Shown here: in pieces, positions 1-6,218 of the stretch | Position numbering within the stretch: the first letter of the stretch is position 1 | Layout of the letters: every line of letters begins with the position of its first letter | Source: JBAZOJ01 sp041648755 | GTDB taxonomy: Bacteria > Planctomycetota > B143-G9 | DNA: 6,218 nt | NCBI GenBank assembly: GCA_041648755.1 | Contig: JBAZOJ010000216.1 | Span: 1-6,218, forward strand | Direction of reading: 5' to 3' | Translations under genes and position numbers: made by a program | The notes under the pieces: generated by a model | Told to the model about the DNA's origin: nothing | Seen by the model: the letters and a program-made list of their open reading frames with translations, nothing else | Databases searched by the model: none

Positions 1-273
1 TCGGTGGGCTGTGGCGATCTTGTGTATCGCCGATATCGCCCGGCCACGCTCGTCTTTGGGTAGATACTCTCGGGCAAACTTGATGAGTGCCGCCTGCTTG
101 TCCCGGATGGACAGACGCTCGTCCTTAATCTTCGCCTTGAGATCGCGGATCAATGGTGCATATTTCAGCTTGGAGCGTTCGCGCTGTTCCGCGGCGCCCT
201 GTTTCTTTAACTCGCGTCGCATCTCCGGTGATACTTCGGGGCCGGTTTCCAGTTCGAGCGACGCTTCGCCTTC
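1..273 (-). other. Charged helical segment with EYLPKDERGR motif (runs off left edge)
   Basis: Residues 1982-2072. After an acidic stretch with SLELETGPEVSPE come a Lys/Arg/Glu/Ala-rich helix (EMRRELKKQGAAEQRERSKL) and LIRDLKAKIKDERLSIRDKQ. ALIKFAREYLPKDERGRAIS (EYLPKDERGR at 40-69) and AIHKIATAHR follow to the edge. The 'yi...LP...RG..l..i....t' element is a recurring helical piece of phage giant proteins, usually following metallopeptidase or similar modules. It is likely a long helical spacer or coiled coil. The gene continues beyond position 1. Confidence 0.55.
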
Positions 274-3200
274 CGGTCGGACAGAGAACAAGGTTCCTTG
301 CTCTGTCGCGATTGGCATTTGAGATGGCTCTTGCCCCTCCTCTATCGCCATTGTGGGCTCAAACGCTTCTGCGAGCATCTTATTTGCCAGCTCCGGACTG
401 AGCTTATCAACCTCCTTGAAAAAAACTTCATTCGCTGTGGTGTCGTGTGAAAGCCAGAGTCCGCTTGGCCCGACATAGGGAATCATGTTCTCGTCTATCT
501 CGGGTTCATTCTCTTCAATTTGCTCTGCCTTATCATAATCTTTGGCAGCCAACGCGGCATCAAGGCGTTCGTTTCTGTCATACATATTTTCGAGTGCATT
601 CTGTCCGGCCCGTGTGAGTATAACGATCTCATCATCGGTCGCCTTCATTTTCTCGCCATCCCATCTACGCTCGAACGTCGATGTGACCGTAGAGCCGTCT
701 ACCCTCTGGTGTTCAAAGCCCTGCTTGAGCGCTTTCTCGTAATCTGTCCGACCACCTATCTCATCATAGACCGTAGGATACACAAGATCGTGTTGTTGCC
801 GTGGTGGACCGAGTTTCGCTTGTCGCGCTTCCGCGGCGGCTTGCGCTCTGGCCTGTTGTCGTTCCCAGGTTTCACGTTGCGACCAGCTACCCTGATCGCG
901 GGCCTTGCCCGGCGTTATCCGGCCGCCCTCCTGAAACTCAGCCAGGTTGATCTCCCGCCCGGCCTCGAACTCGCCTTCAAGGTATTGCGCTATCTGTTCC
1001 GGGCCGGTTGTCCGCCACCCCGGAAGAGCGCCTTGAGCTTCCGCAGCGTGGGCGAACTCGTGGTAGACATCTTTGGCAGTGTGACCTGGAAGGAGCGTAA
1101 CCTTCGACCATCGGCCGCCTGTTCGTGAATCAAATAGCTCGTGCTCACCAGCCTTGACGAATCGTGTGCCTTTGCGTTTTGCATTGTCTATCTCCTGATC
1201 CGACATGCCGTGCGCCTTCAGTATGGCCCTATCGCCCGGCAGATCGTAATTGATGTACTGCTTTTTACCCTCAACAATCTTGTAGTCTACCTTCGCCCCG
1301 ATCTTCTTAGCAAGGTCCAACATTCGACTGACCGCCTTCCGGGAAGTCTCGGATGTCTTATCCGGCATCTCCGCGAGCTGTGCATCATCAGCGCGTGGAC
1401 CGGTCTCCCGTATGGAATAGAGCGGCTGGCCGGCCGAGACGCTGGCCTTCATGGCGTCGGTAATTGCAATGGCGTGGACGCTTGACATCCCTCCAGCAAG
1501 ACGTTTTCGCGATGAGCGGACATCGGCAACTACCATTTCGATTAAATGTTTGCGGGCCTCAGAACCAGCCCGCGGGTTGGGAAGACCTTCCCAATAATCA
1601 GAAGGAAGATCCGTCTGCCACGCATCATTGAAGTCTTCTATCGTCATATCTCCTTGCTCCAAAGCAAGGGCATTGGCACGAAGTTCGGTCAGATCCTCTC
1701 GGGTGAGTTTCAATAATTCCTTATTCTTCGGAGTGCCGGCTGTGACCATGAAGACCTTCGCTCCCTTATCCATCTTCTTCAGAATCTCATTGGCCTCGTT
1801 CACAAAACTCTTGTCATACAGAAACTCGAAGAACTCCTTCCGCGGCATACTCGTGCCTTCGGGCTCAGTCTGCATCCGTTCCCAAATGCGATCCGTGAGT
1901 TTGTCCACCTTGCCCGCTTCGGGATCGCGGAGGATACCCTTAATGACGTTGCGTAGATCATCTTTGGTCCGGACGGTCTGGCCCTTCTGTTCAAGCAGGA
2001 CGCCACGCTCTCGAGCGAGGGCTTCAATATTCTGGCCTGCGTGGGTGCCGCCGGTCTGCTCCTGGGCGGAGACGGTCCAGCCGGTTGCCAGCCGTGTTTG
2101 CTCAAGCTCTGATGCCTGCGCCTCCGCTTCTGCTCGTGTGCCGAAGTCAACAACTCGATCAATGCCGAAGTCTACCGGCATTCCATCTCTCAAGACTCGG
2201 AACTTGCCTGTTTCTGTAGCTACTACGGCAATGCGAGTCCTCTTCCAATCCACCCGCTCACTACCCCACTTAGCGGCTCGATCCGCCCCGGTAGACCATG
2301 TAACAAGGTCGTATCCACCGTCCACAGCTTCGGCAAGTGCCTTGCGGATAACAAGGCGTTTCCATGCGTCGCCCTTGAACGGGAGATTGGGCATAGTTCC
2401 TGCATTCAGCAGATTTTTAATGGTCTGATCGTCTACATTCTTTCCTGTGACGTCGTACTGCCGCAAACGCAACTCATTATCCGGACCGTTCGGAGCATTC
2501 TCGATTGCGAGAATCGTCTTTCCGGTTACTGGCGACACGTAGCGGATTGCAAACGGCGCAATTTCATCAACTTCTACGCCCCTTTTTATTAGAGCATCCC
2601 TGAGCGGCTGAACCATGTGGCCCATGCCGGTCTTTTCCATAATCAACGGCATATCAGGCATGACGCCTTCGGCCTGTGCCCGTTGCGCGTAGTCGCTCTG
2701 CCCCTCTATCATATGGAATGCCCGTGCTTCGGTCTTGCCTTCAGCCCGGAGTTTCGCCGCAAGTGCGGGATCGGTAGTCTCAAGATCGTCGAGCGATACC
2801 ATCCGTTCGTCTGTCAGCAGGTGGGCAATGACGTTCGGTTCGTCCCAGTGAGGGGATTTGTAAAGATGGTCGGCCGGAGTTTCCCCGCGCCGGGCTTCGT
2901 TCATAACCGTGGCGTAGGTCTTCCGCAACATTGTCTCGTTGGCGTCTGGATAGAAATCCCCATATCGAGAACGCCATTCTTCAAATGTCGGTTCCTTTGT
3001 CGTAGGCACCGTCAGCAGTATCTCCCGGTACGTGCCTGGAACACCGCCGGGGGGAGCGTAGTCGTGGTACTTCGTCCCTATATTATCGAAATCGACCTTG
3101 TCGCGCACTTCCTGGATTATCCGTCTGGCCGCCTCTGGCGCCTGAGCGATCTCATCCTCGTCGGCAATCGTGCCTTCAGAATAGATAAAATACTCCCCGT

Positions 3201-6200
3201 CCATATCCGCCTGAAACTCGAATCCATAAGGCAAGAGCTTCTGGTTCGCATCCTGGAACATCCGCTCCGGACTCCCCTTCCCGCCGCCCTTCTGCACCTC
3301 TTTAATCTTCACCCCGTTCTGATCCAGAAACGCCTGCACGTCGGCCTTCGTGACAGCCTTGCCCTGTTCCTTCATCATCATCAGGTAGTCCGCCAGCCCG
3401 CTCTCCTCGATCTCCTGCGCCTTCACGCCCTGTAGACCTTTGATCTTGTTCAACATCTGGTCGCCGGGCATTGCCTGTTTGATTGGAGCGCTCTCGACCG
3501 CCCGTGACAGTGCAGAATAGAATGCCGGTGGTTCTTCCCGTATGGAGAATAGTTTGCCTTGCGCCCGTTCTGCTTCCCCGGCCCGGATATCAGCCTTCAT
3601 CTCCCCAAGCACATCTTCGACCTGGTTCACCTTGGTCTCGCCCCGGACTGGTGTCCGCCTGGATTCTCCGACCGGGAAAAGCGTTTCCGTCCCAGCCTTG
3701 ACGCCCTGTGCCTGGGCCATCTCCTGCCCTTGATATTCTGCCATGACCCCGGCATACGCTGGATCATCAGCGCGCACGACGCCTGCTATCTCCACGGTAT
3801 CGAATGCGTCATAGGTCTCGGTCGTACCGTCTTCGAGTTTCGTGACCATGCCCCCAGCCTTATCCACCTTGTACCATTCGCCATTCCGCCAGACGAGATC
3901 GCCTTCGTCGAGGTCTTCGACATTTGTCGGCTCTTCCGGAGAATTCTTCATCTTCTCGATCTTTGCTCCGCTCACCGCGCGCTCTTCGCCGGCCTCGAAT
4001 TCAGAGATACGTTCTTTGAGTTTCGGAAGGAGCCGTGATCGTTCGCGTGGATCATCGATATCCAGCGTATCCGGTTCGCCAAGCAATGCCCTGGCCTCGT
4101 CCCTGATTTTCTTCAGGAGTGCGCCCTTCTCTATGGCGGCAGAACGCGGGTTGGTTGCTTCTTCGACTGGTGCGTATCGGCGCGGATCGTAAAATGCAGA
4201 TGAACCATAGATCAGTTCGTCGAATTCGCGTGCGTCGCTTGCAACCTGTTTTCGTTCCGCCTTGGATAACCCGGCCAACTGCTGACCACGGCGACGCAAT
4301 CCTTGCGATTGAGCGGTCTCGCTGAGTTCGGAGAGCGGTACGATCAGTGGTACACTGTTCCGCTTGAATCGTTCTTTGTTGGAAGCCGTACCTGCGGGAC
4401 TGATACGCACGGTATCATCCGTCAATACCTGGCCGATTGTTACGGTGTACGGTTCGTTACTCTTGCCATGATGCAGAATTGCACGGCGCCCGGCCCGGAT
4501 CGGAAAACCGGCACGTTTCGATGCGGCTTCCTCGATGGTTTCATCTGGTTTCTCTATAGACTTGATCTTTTTCCCAGCCTTCGCCGCACGGACAGTCTCT
4601 TCAGCCTTCGCCAAATCGGCTCCTGCTTCCGCGGTCATCGGTACGAAGCCAGCCTTGCCCCTGGTCCCCCATTCAGCCTTGACGTAGGGTCCGGCGCCCT
4701 TTGCTGTACCGAGGCTCTTGACTGACAGGACGGCAGTTCGATCACGCTTATCCGTTACCCGGACAAAGGTAGCACCCTTCGGTGGCTTCACCTTCTCGCC
4801 ACGTTGAAGTTGTTCTTCGAGAGAAAGAGGGGCCGTAACCTGTCCGGGGATGTTTCCCCCAGCCTGTTCGCGTACCGGTTCTGCTGGCGGTACAACGGCC
4901 CCTTTAGCCTCGACTGGCGCGGGTTGCGCGACCGGTGAGGGTTCAGAAGGTTTCTTTGTATGCTCTTCAACAAATCGCAAAACGTCTTCGGACGCTTGAT
5001 AATCTTTTCTATTTGCCCACTCCTCTCCATCACGTTTTGCTTCCCTTTCTGTAGGCATGACGCCAGACTTTTGCTTCCCATATCTATCCACAGCAACCCA
5101 TTGATACCCACCTTCACCGCGCTTGCCTTTGTATGGCGTCAGGCTGATCACCTTGCCCTCTACGGGCTTCGTAGTGGGCTTAACGGGGGCGGGGGTTTTC
5201 ATCCCAGCCTGCCTGCCTTCGGGGGTCAGGGTGATATCCGTTTCCGCTTCGCGCTGGGCTCTGGTGCCTTTAGCCTGCATAAGTTGGCGTTTTGTCATCA
5301 GGTCTGGATTGTCAGCCGTGCGCCCCCAGGCTACTGCATCCGGATCATCGAACTTATTCACTCTCATGGACCATTCGGGATGATTTACGCTGTCTGCGAT
5401 AACATCATCAAAAGAACCAATTTTAGTGACCTTCCAGTCTTTCGCATCATCCGTTTTGACTAACTGAATGTGCGTCAGTTCCGGACCTCTAGCTCCTTTG
5501 CCTGTTCCGTATTTGTCCCATAGTGCATCAGTCAGTGGCAGTATGACTTCATGGTTGCCTTGTGTTTGTAACCCCTCGGCATTCCGTTTCCACTGGATAC
5601 GAATTACATCATCAGGCTTGATCCCAGAGGTGATGTCTGCGAGCTGTTCTTCGGCCCATGCCGCACGTTCTGTCACATGTCCGCGGTTATTAGGGTCTTC
5701 TATGTCGCCCGGACCGGTATCGAGTTCCAGTGACTCAGCGTGGGCCACGGCACGTTGTACTGGCGTCAGACCAATTCTTACGGTAGTTGCTCCGGCTACT
5801 TCTTCCGCGGTGGCGGCCTGTTCCCCGAGTCCCTCGTCAAGTGCTTTCGGACCTGTTTTTTGTTCCGCTTCGATCTCAGCTATCCGGTCTGTCTTCGGTT
5901 TCACTGGGGCTGGGGCAACCTTTTCGACGGGTAAAGGCGCGGCCGGTTCGACTGGCGGCGCTTCGGCTGGCAAAACACGAGGCTGGGCCTGAGCCTCCAT
6001 TGACGTGTTCTGCAAAGCCGTCTCGACTTCATCTATAGAGAAGCGATTCCGTCCATACTTAGCCCTGCCAAGTACCTTTTGAAATCCATTTTTGGACGAC
6101 TTGGTCACTATGTTCATGGCGACATGTGTACGGCCAGTCCTACGGGCAAATGCCACAGCCTGCTCCAGCGCTTTCCTGATAATGCCCGATCCCCGTTTGG

Positions 6201-6218
6201 GACTCACAACCGTGCCTC
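1..6218 (-). CDS. Giant multidomain phage/mobile-element polyvalent protein (LPD-type), internal fragment, open at both ends
   Basis: Seen: one minus-strand frame is free of stop codons for 2072 codons and runs off both ends, so start, stop and ribosome binding site are not visible. The translation has well-formed domains throughout, so there is no sign of frameshift or decay. From N to C it holds a GNAT-like tail, Pro/Ala linkers, several small beta modules, a helical FYSAL module, a HWDEPN module, an HEFAH metallopeptidase motif and a charged helical region. Known: such chains occur in phages and conjugative elements as 'polyvalent' proteins, thought to be delivered with the DNA or packed in the particle and to act on the host early in infection. 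Inferred: this is one of them. Which element and host it belongs to cannot be told. A fusion of separate genes by misassembly is unlikely because the frame is never broken. Confidence is high for the frame and good for the family type, while the roles of most domains are unknown. Confidence 0.93.
274..879 (-). other. Unassigned acidic region between metallopeptidase and C-terminal helices
   Basis: Residues 1780-1981. It starts with a Gln/Arg/Ala-rich helix (WERQQARAQAAAEARQAK), then LVYPTVYDEIGGRTDYEKAL and strands VDGSTVTSTFERRW. EIVILTRAGQNALENM follows, with the look of a winged-helix wing plus last helix. A helical hairpin runs DAALAAKDYDKAEQIEENEPEID, then PYVGPSGLWLSHDTT, and an acidic helix leads into EPTMAIEEGQEPSQM. 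The region ends with EQGTLFSVRP at 274-300, the third boundary motif. I recognise no family. The helical hairpin loosely recalls UVR-type hairpins but is too weak to name. Confidence 0.45.
880..1404 (-). other. Putative zinc metallopeptidase domain (HEFAH)
   Basis: Residues 1605-1779. A helix (VSRMLDLAKKIGAKVDYKIV) leads to GTRFVKAGEHELFDSRTGG and a strand WSKVTLLPG, then TAKDVYHEFAHAAEAQG. H1719, E1720 and H1723 (1048-1062) form the HExxH zinc-binding motif on a helix, preceded by an edge strand as in zincin peptidases. A third zinc ligand is not certain: E1747, E1749 and E1751 in YLEGEFEAG, 24-28 residues after the second His, are the best candidates for a gluzincin-type Glu. The metzincin HxxGxxH extension is absent. 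Known: metallopeptidase domains are frequent in polyvalent proteins. Inferred: it may cut host proteins or the giant chain itself. Confidence in the motif is high, and lower for activity. Confidence 0.7.
1048..1062 (-). other. HExxH zinc-binding catalytic motif
   Basis: The codons read His-Glu-Phe-Ala-His on the minus strand, with two hydrophobic residues (Val-Tyr) before and Ala-Ala-Glu after. This is the expected helix context of a catalytic HExxH, with Glu as general base and the two His as zinc ligands. Confidence 0.8.
1405..2286 (-). other. HWDEPN-type polyvalent-protein module, second part, ending at GQPLYSIRE
   Basis: Residues 1311-1604. After TWSTG come strands TRIAVVATETGKFRVLRDG and DRVVDFGTRAEAEAQASELE, a helical stretch, and FLYDKSFVNEANEILKKM (Y1467 at 1816-1818). 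In related proteins as I recall them, that place reads 'FYDk.l.n.anK..KK.GakV', so this half appears intact, though the usual Gly-Gly-x-x-Met before FYD is absent. A further 100 residues carry a WQTDLPSDYWEGLPNPRAG segment. The module closes with IAITDAMKASVSAGQPLYSI, matching the usual 'I.IT..M..SV..GQPLF' ending. It is continuous with the first part; the split is for reading only. Confidence 0.65.
2287..3285 (-). other. HWDEPN-type polyvalent-protein module, first part
   Basis: Residues 978-1310. Ordered motifs are YHDYAPPGG (3043-3069), YREILLTVP (3004-3030), SPHWDEPNVIAH (2821-2856; H1123, W1124, D1125, E1126, P1127, N1128), IEGQSDY (2689-2709), PNLPF..DAW (2362-2391) and YDLVTWSTG (2287-2313). 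The order and spacing match a module I know from many phage giant proteins, where the motifs run roughly YxxY.LPGG..YRE.LL.LP, SHWDEPNVLAH, EIQSDW, APF....W and D...WTTG. Here the third motif has drifted (QSDY for QSDW, and IEG for IEE-I). An Ala/Glu-rich helix also separates it from HWDEPN. No reaction has been firmly tied to this module as far as I know. The conserved His, Glu, Gln, Ser and Asp residues suggest catalysis. Confidence 0.75.
3286..3522 (-). other. Helical polyvalent-protein module (FYSAL...GVKAQEIEESGLADYL)
   Basis: Residues 899-977. FYSALSRAVES, LNKIKGLQGVKAQEIEESGL, ADYLMMMKEQGKAVTKADV and FLDQNGVKIKEV form four or five helices. From memory of phage and prophage giant proteins, this matches a recurring module that reads about 'FYS.l..av.....k....w...l....GvK.eEle..Gl.dwL.....vtk.evl.fl..n.v.v.ev'. 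It typically comes just before the YxxYxxPGG...HWDEPN module, exactly as here. Its biochemical role is not known to me. The substitution of DYL for the more usual DWL is minor. Confidence 0.75.
3523..3780 (-). other. Linker region with LFPV and QGKLFSIRE boundary motifs
   Basis: Residues 812-897. A helix (AYAGVMAEYQGQEMAQAQG) is followed by TETLFPVGESR (LFPV at 3670-3681), a charged helix (VNQVEDVLGEMKADI), and AERAQGKLFSIREEPP. The QGKLFSIR sequence at 3538-3561 is one of three near-identical motifs at module boundaries in this chain. The next well-defined module starts three residues after EEPPA begins. Confidence 0.55.
3781..3924 (-). other. SH3/KOW-like module (GDLVWRNGEWYKVD)
   Basis: Residues 764-811. 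The sequence NVEDLDEGDLVWRNGEWYKV, then GMVTKLEDGTTETYDAFDTVEI, has the classic order of an SH3-like barrel: 'dL..GD.v...G..y.V', a strand with a DG turn, and a last strand ending in a hydrophobic pair. Modules of this look are common in large phage polyvalent proteins. It probably serves for binding or spacing. No catalytic residues are evident. Confidence 0.5.
3925..4332 (-). other. Charged helical spacer region
   Basis: Residues 628-763. It is mostly helical and strongly charged: GLRRRGQQLAGLSKAERKQV, a short FYDPRRYAPVEEATNPR break, then KGALLKKIRDEARALLG, an Asp-rich loop (DTLDIDDPRER), and LLPKLKERISEFEAGEER. Heptad-like Leu, Ile and Phe spacing in the last two helices could form a coiled coil. 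It joins two SH3-like modules. No enzymatic motif seen. Confidence 0.45.
4333..4512 (-). other. SH3-like beta module with PIRAGRRAILHHG turn
   Basis: Residues 568-627. Strands AILHHG, YTVTIGQVL, DTVRISPAG and VPLIVPLSEL are separated by tight Gly, Asp or Asn turns. The pattern 'G..v.l.hg....y.v.i..v..d.tvri' fits a small SH3-like barrel of the kind often used for binding in multidomain phage proteins. The fold is inferred from strand spacing only. Confidence 0.4.
4513..4827 (-). other. Beta-rich module followed by Lys/Ala-rich helix
   Basis: Residues 463-567. A short amphipathic helix (SLEEQLQRGEK) precedes strands ATFVRVTD, RTAVLSVKSL, PYVKAEWG and AGFVPM. A highly charged Ala/Lys/Glu helix then carries ADLAKAEETVRAAKAG and continues through IEKPDETIEEAASKR. 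The four closely spaced strands suggest a small barrel or sheet. I recognise no family, and the helix looks like a spacer. Confidence 0.4.
4828..4959 (-). other. Pro/Ala/Val-rich interdomain linker 3
   Basis: Residues 419-462, from TKKPSEPSPV to GQVTAP, rich in Pro, Ala, Val, Glu and Gly with PAPVEA and VVPPAEPV units. It is the longest of the three visible linkers and probably disordered. After it the chain goes into a run of small beta-rich modules. Confidence 0.75.
4960..5154 (-). other. Small beta-beta-alpha module (WVAVD...G...T..A)
   Basis: Residues 354-418. Two strands (GGYQWVAVDRYGKQKSGV) lead into MPTEREAKRDGEEWANRK and a second helix (SEDVLRFVEEH). The layout of an aromatic-hydrophobic strand, a Gly turn, a second strand, then T..EA at a helix start resembles small domains such as DUF2188, which read 'W.V...G.....T..eA...A'. 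This is a pattern match by eye only. It sits as an island between two Pro-rich linkers, so it is probably an independent domain. Function unknown. Confidence 0.4.
5155..5202 (-). other. Pro/Lys-rich interdomain linker 2
   Basis: Residues 338-353, MKTPAPVKPTTKPVEG, are a short Pro/Thr/Lys linker. The PAPVKP core is the same as in linker 1, which suggests either duplication of linker DNA or convergent low-complexity drift. Confidence 0.7.
5203..5880 (-). other. Unassigned alpha/beta region of the giant protein
   Basis: Residues 112-337. It opens with a Glu/Ala-rich helix, then VRIGLTPVQRAVAHAESLEL, an acidic Asp/Pro/Asn turn, a helix (RAAWAEEQLADI), and a beta-looking stretch IKPDDVIRIQWKRN. 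Next come a strand-helix pair (HEVILPLTDALWDKYG), another strand pair (LTHIQLVK and WKVTKIG), and HPEWSMRVNKFDDPDAVAWG. It ends in a charged helix and TDITLTPEGRQ just before linker 2. I do not recognise a family. The many Trp residues and the hydrophobic spacing suggest a real fold rather than filler. The SLELDTGP stretch at 5710-5733 recurs near the left end as SLELETGP. Confidence 0.55.
5881..6000 (-). other. Pro/Ala-rich interdomain linker 1
   Basis: Residues 72-111, from MEAQAQPRV to PKTDRI, are dominated by Pro, Ala, Val and Glu, with repeated PAE, PVE and APVKP units. No regular secondary structure is expected. It separates the GNAT-like part from the next folded region and shares the PAPVKP unit with linker 2 at 5155-5202. 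Confidence 0.75.
6046..6216 (-). other. Probable GNAT acetyltransferase domain, C-terminal half (cut by window edge)
   Basis: Residues 1-57 begin with a strand ending VVSPKRGSGI (RGSGI at 6181-6195), followed by a helix KALEQAVAFARRTG and a strand THVAMNIV. This fits GNAT motif A, where the R-G-x-G-[I/A] loop binds the pyrophosphate of acetyl-CoA and the next helix packs against it. It is then followed by a polar stretch (KSSKNGFQKVLG) in the place where GNATs have N..A...Y..GF. Known: GNAT domains transfer acyl groups from CoA to amines and have been found in phage polyvalent proteins. The N-terminal half lies beyond the right edge, so the call rests on one motif plus the strand-helix-strand order. 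The substrate is not predictable. Confidence 0.5.

Noticed and set aside
490..640. UVR-like helical hairpin or winged-helix DNA-binding domain in the acidic region
   Set aside because: AALAAKDYDKAEQI and EIVILTRAGQNALE only loosely recall those families. Key consensus residues are missing and the match is too short.
520..1128. 202-codon open frame on the plus strand
   Set aside because: It is antisense to the HEFAH peptidase region. It begins and ends inside the coding frame of the giant gene and shows no family features.
1800..2162. Short minus-strand open frames in other frames (also 4788-5117, 990-1184)
   Set aside because: They overlap the continuous giant frame on the same strand and have basic, low-information translations. 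A frameshifted second product is not supported by any slippery site I can see.
1628..2428. 266-codon open frame on the plus strand
   Set aside because: It is antisense to the second half of the HWDEPN module. The Ser/Arg-rich translation is without domain features, and no ribosome binding site stands out.
2617..3435. 272-codon open frame on the plus strand
   Set aside because: It is fully antisense to the FYSAL and HWDEPN modules. Its translation has no recognisable motif and a composition (many His, Arg, Leu, Phe) typical of a shadow frame in GC-rich coding DNA.
5881..6000. Possible gene boundary or new start at the Met codon 5998-6000
   Set aside because: The frame continues open upstream into a GNAT-like fold, and I see no convincing ribosome binding site. 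An internal Met before a linker is not enough to call a separate gene.
1..6218. tRNA or other RNA genes, CRISPR arrays, insertion sequences, terminators, promoters
   Set aside because: The window is continuous coding sequence. I saw no cloverleaf, no regularly spaced repeats, no terminal inverted repeats and no T-tract hairpin that would stand apart from codons.

Overview
The whole window is the inside of one giant protein-coding gene on the minus strand. Reading the reverse complement in the frame whose codons occupy positions 6214-6216, 6211-6213 and so on down to 1-3 gives 2072 consecutive sense codons. There is no stop codon, no plausible intergenic gap, and neither the true start nor the true stop. 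Both ends of the gene lie outside the window. Residue numbers below count from the codon at 6214-6216 as residue 1, so the N-terminal side is at the right edge and the C-terminal side at the left edge.

The protein has the look of the phage and mobile-element 'polyvalent' proteins (large polyvalent protein-associated, or LPD, architectures): very long, many small domains joined by Pro/Ala-rich linkers, and modules I know from such proteins. From N to C it shows: the tail of a probable GNAT acetyltransferase (6046-6216); a Pro/Ala linker; an unassigned alpha/beta region (5203-5880); a small WxV..G..T..A module (4960-5154) between two more linkers; a run of small beta-rich, SH3-like modules separated by charged helices (3781-4827); a helical FYSAL...GLxDYL module (3286-3522); a large HWDEPN module (1405-3285); a putative zinc metallopeptidase with an HEFAH motif (880-1404); an unassigned acidic region (274-879); and a charged helical segment with a YLPKDERGR motif (1-273).

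The most unusual structure is a short recurring sequence, Q-G-x-L-F-S-[I/V]-R or a close variant, found exactly where modules change (3535-3561, 1405-1429, 274-300). A related RFSIDE is seen after the GNAT-like part. With a metallopeptidase in the same chain, these could mark processing sites of a polyprotein, though they may simply be the conserved last strand of each module.

Organism: a bacteriophage, prophage or conjugative element of a bacterium is the best inference, from architecture alone. GC content looks to be in the low-to-mid 50s percent by eye. Nothing here fixes the host. No RNA gene, CRISPR array, insertion sequence, promoter or terminator can be supported, and all other open frames are shadows of the giant gene.
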